From: CAZWKI01 sp964634645
GTDB lineage: Bacteria > Patescibacteriota > Patescibacteriia > UBA1558 > S5-K13
Length of the DNA stretch: 22,635 nt
Direction of reading: 5' to 3'
NCBI GenBank assembly: GCA_964634645.1
Contig: CAZWKI010000016.1
Location: 1-22,635 of the forward strand
How positions within the stretch are numbered: position 1 is the stretch's first letter; each line of letters begins with the position of its first letter. This document shows positions 22,452-22,635 of the stretch, piece after piece. The position numbers were made by a program, and so were the translations under genes. The notes beneath the pieces were generated by a model. The model made no database searches, was not told where the DNA came from, and worked only from the letters and a program-made list of their open reading frames with translations.

Positions 22452-22635
22452 GATCAAGAACGTCGCAAGGAACATCTGACTCAGCGTGAGGGAAAAGACT
22501 CGGGGTGCATGCAGCCCTCGGGAGCGCACATGGGCAGGGGCGTTGTGCCACGCATTCCGCAGCAGCTCCGCACCTTCTGCCGAGATGCCGTTCTCAAGGA
22601 CATCGATCTATACGGAATCACGGAGGTGCCCCGGG
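22441..22635. other. High-GC tail, probable foreign or chimeric sequence
   Basis: Hand count over 22451-22635 gives 112 G or C of 185 (about 60%), against about 30% in the rest of the window. The change is abrupt, within the last codons of the Clp-like gene. No repeat, transposase or attachment site is seen at the junction. It is most simply an assembly chimera; a real insertion or plasmid/phage junction is possible. Confidence 0.7.
22509..22635 (+). CDS. Possible start of a partial gene in the high-GC tail
   Basis: A plus-strand frame is open from 22452 to the window end. From ATG 22509 (or 22530) it reads protein-like sequence (QLRTFCRDAVLKDIDLYGIT near the end), with 32 of 42 third codon positions G or C, higher than the local average. 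No family is recognised. A minus-strand frame (22607 down to 22410) is also open with somewhat lower third-position GC and ends in a hydrophobic stretch, so the coding strand is uncertain. The gene runs off the window. Confidence 0.3.
   Translation, partial: MQPSGAHMGRGVVPRIPQQLRTFCRDAVLKDIDLYGITEVPR

Noticed and set aside
22410..22607. Minus-strand gene ending in a hydrophobic tail across the GC junction
   Set aside because: No start codon at its open end, lower third-position GC than the plus frame, and the hydrophobic tail partly comes from antisense of A-rich Clp gene sequence.
22630..22635. CCCGGG at the very end of the window as a cloning site
   Set aside because: A single six-base site in GC-rich sequence is expected by chance, and no vector sequence is visible.

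Overview
The window is an AT-rich (roughly 30% GC) bacterial segment whose gene content points to the Candidate Phyla Radiation (Patescibacteria). The evidence is the tight gene packing, very large Cys-rich Ig-like surface proteins anchored by a TrbC/VirB2-like N-terminus with the MTSGGN..KAKK signature, thrombospondin-type-3 proteins beside the division genes, and a membrane-anchored Clp_N/AAA protein downstream of nrdR. An ABY1-type lineage such as Falkowbacteria or Kuenenbacteria is a guess from gene order only. The standard code fits: TAA and TAG end most genes and TGA ends one.

Layout: 2-1237 is the 3' part of a secreted repeat protein. 1278-2225 is the only minus-strand gene, an unrecognised 315-aa protein with its own promoter and strong Shine-Dalgarno (SD) site. 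2342-5168 is a housekeeping run: signal peptidase I (lepB), histidyl-tRNA synthetase (hisS), ribosomal protein bS21 (rpsU) and a GatB/YqeY-domain protein. 5188-13668 holds two adjacent large envelope proteins (584 and 2239 aa) whose membrane-anchor regions share a 270-bp identical direct repeat. 13813-16354 holds two single-pass proteins of matching design with Asp-rich calcium-binding-type repeats. 16355-19882 holds ybeY, ftsA, ftsZ and nrdR. 19892-20146 is a small coiled-coil membrane protein, closed by a terminator. 20299-22451 is a two-gene membrane module whose second gene encodes a Clp-like protein with a degenerate ATPase site. That gene has a 10-N assembly gap and stops where an AAA+ D1 domain would normally lead into the rest of the protein. 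From about 22441 the composition jumps to about 60% GC, which suggests an assembly chimera or another abrupt junction.

How the parts fit: lepB would process the exported proteins, and the giant Ig-like proteins would sit in the membrane through two helices with their bodies outside. The TSP3-type pair lies between them and the divisome genes. Most starts here have no visible SD. The four exceptions are the minus-strand gene, rpsU, the 13813 gene and ftsZ.

The most interesting signals are (1) the 270-bp perfect, in-frame repeat joining two otherwise divergent surface-protein genes; (2) an 11-bp inverted repeat that buries the SD and the AT of the start codon of the 13813 gene, with two extended -10 promoters placed so that one would give transcripts with the hairpin and the other without; (3) the Clp-like protein that has lost Walker A, Walker B and arginine-finger residues; and (4) rpsU carrying by far the best SD in a largely SD-poor window. 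There is no gene-free stretch longer than 300 bases; the longest gaps (13669-13812 and 20147-20298) hold promoters, a hairpin and a terminator.
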